DNA of 5,724 nt from the NCBI GenBank assembly GCA_937954195.1, contig CALFYR010000372.1:1-5724 (forward strand), in the 5' to 3' direction. The DNA is from an uncultured Dehalococcoidia bacterium. Lineage in GTDB: Bacteria > Chloroflexota > Dehalococcoidia > Tepidiformales > Tepidiformaceae. Positions 5,354 to 5,724 of this stretch are shown in pieces. The notes below the pieces were generated by a model. It saw only the letters and a list, made by a program, of their open reading frames with translations. It had not been told where the DNA came from and ran no database searches. The position numbers and the translations under genes are program-made. The stretch's first letter is position 1, and each line of letters starts with the position of its first letter.

Positions 5354-5724
5354 GTGTCAATCCATTCATTCGCCGCGCGGAAGCGGAACGGCCTGCTGGC
5401 CGCGATGGGCATCACCGTCGCAGCCGGCGCCATGTTCTTGCTTCAACCGGCACAGGCCGCCGACCATCGCGACGGCCCGGGCATCCAGGGCAGCCCCGCT
5501 GCCGACATCAACGACGTCTACGCATTCCGTAGCGCCACCAACCCCGACAACCTCGTTGTGGCGCTGACCGTCAACCCGCTCACTGCGCCGGCTCAGAACA
5601 GCTCGGCACGGTTCGCGAGCGACGTCAGCTACAACATCCATGTCGATAACACGGGAGACCTGGTGGCGGACGCCACCGCCAGCGTGACCTTCAACGGCGA
5701 TGGCACGCAGTTCACGGTCAGCGG
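5354..5724 (+). CDS. Exported DUF4331 family protein, N-terminal part only
   Basis: The first 123 residues of a secreted protein that continues past the window edge. A signal peptide is clear: basic region with ARKRN (8-12), hydrophobic core at about 13-30, and a cleavage site after AQA (33-35) or one residue later. The mature protein opens with ADHRDGP, followed by PAADINDVYAFRS (48-60), which is the characteristic opening of DUF4331 proteins, whose usual start resembles SHRxAP...DPAADITDVYAF. Family members are exported and of unknown biochemical function. Further beta-strand-like segments follow (VVALTVNPL, YNIHVDNTGD, ASVTFNGDGTQF). The GTG start is fixed by AGGAGG 5 nt upstream. It lies 53 nt after the DUF421 stop on the same strand; I see no convincing promoter in that gap, so read-through from upstream is possible. 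Confidence 0.92.
   Translation, partial: MSIHSFAARKRNGLLAAMGITVAAGAMFLLQPAQAADHRDGPGIQGSPAADINDVYAFRSATNPDNLVVALTVNPLTAPAQNSSARFASDVSYNIHVDNTGDLVADATASVTFNGDGTQFTVS

Noticed and set aside
5366..5641. 91-codon minus-strand open frame opposite the DUF4331 gene
   Set aside because: It is antisense to a clear signal peptide and DUF4331 opening motif and has no family features.

Overview
This is a GC-rich, densely coded bacterial chromosomal segment with two gene blocks pointing away from each other around a 71-bp spacer (2692-2762). I see no mobile element, CRISPR array, tRNA or rRNA. The high GC, GTG starts, strong purine-rich ribosome binding sites and gene mix (GMC oxidoreductase, SDR, MaoC-like double hotdog, DUF421, DUF4331) would fit Chloroflexota or Actinomycetota. 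That placement is inference and weak, because no marker gene is present.

Left block, minus strand, in transcription order: a 96-residue Cys/His-rich protein of unknown function (2691-2401), a GMC-family FAD-dependent oxidoreductase (2355-820, GTG start), and an SDR-family NAD(P)-dependent oxidoreductase (738 to the window edge, lacking only its last few residues). The gaps are 45 and 81 nt with no evident terminator, so co-transcription is plausible. The last two genes make a redox pair that could act in sequence on an alcohol or carbonyl substrate, but no substrate can be read from the sequence. A weak promoter candidate and a 10-bp palindrome lie just before the GMC gene.

Right block, plus strand: a GNAT acetyltransferase (2763-3209) overlaps by 4 nt (ATGA) a double-hotdog MaoC-like protein (3206-4030). 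Three nt later comes a small SAM-dependent methyltransferase (4034-4699). This tight packing suggests one operon of functionally mixed genes. After 22 nt follows a DUF421/YetF-type membrane protein (4722-5300), whose start looks leaderless. Last, behind a strong ribosome binding site, comes an exported DUF4331 protein (5354 to the right edge, truncated).

The window reads mostly as ordinary accessory metabolism. The item most worth a second look is the small Cys/His-rich protein with CxCxC and HxHCCCxxxH motifs. Next come the hotdog protein, which lacks the usual catalytic Asp and has an unusual domain order, and the compact methyltransferase with no room for a target-recognition domain.
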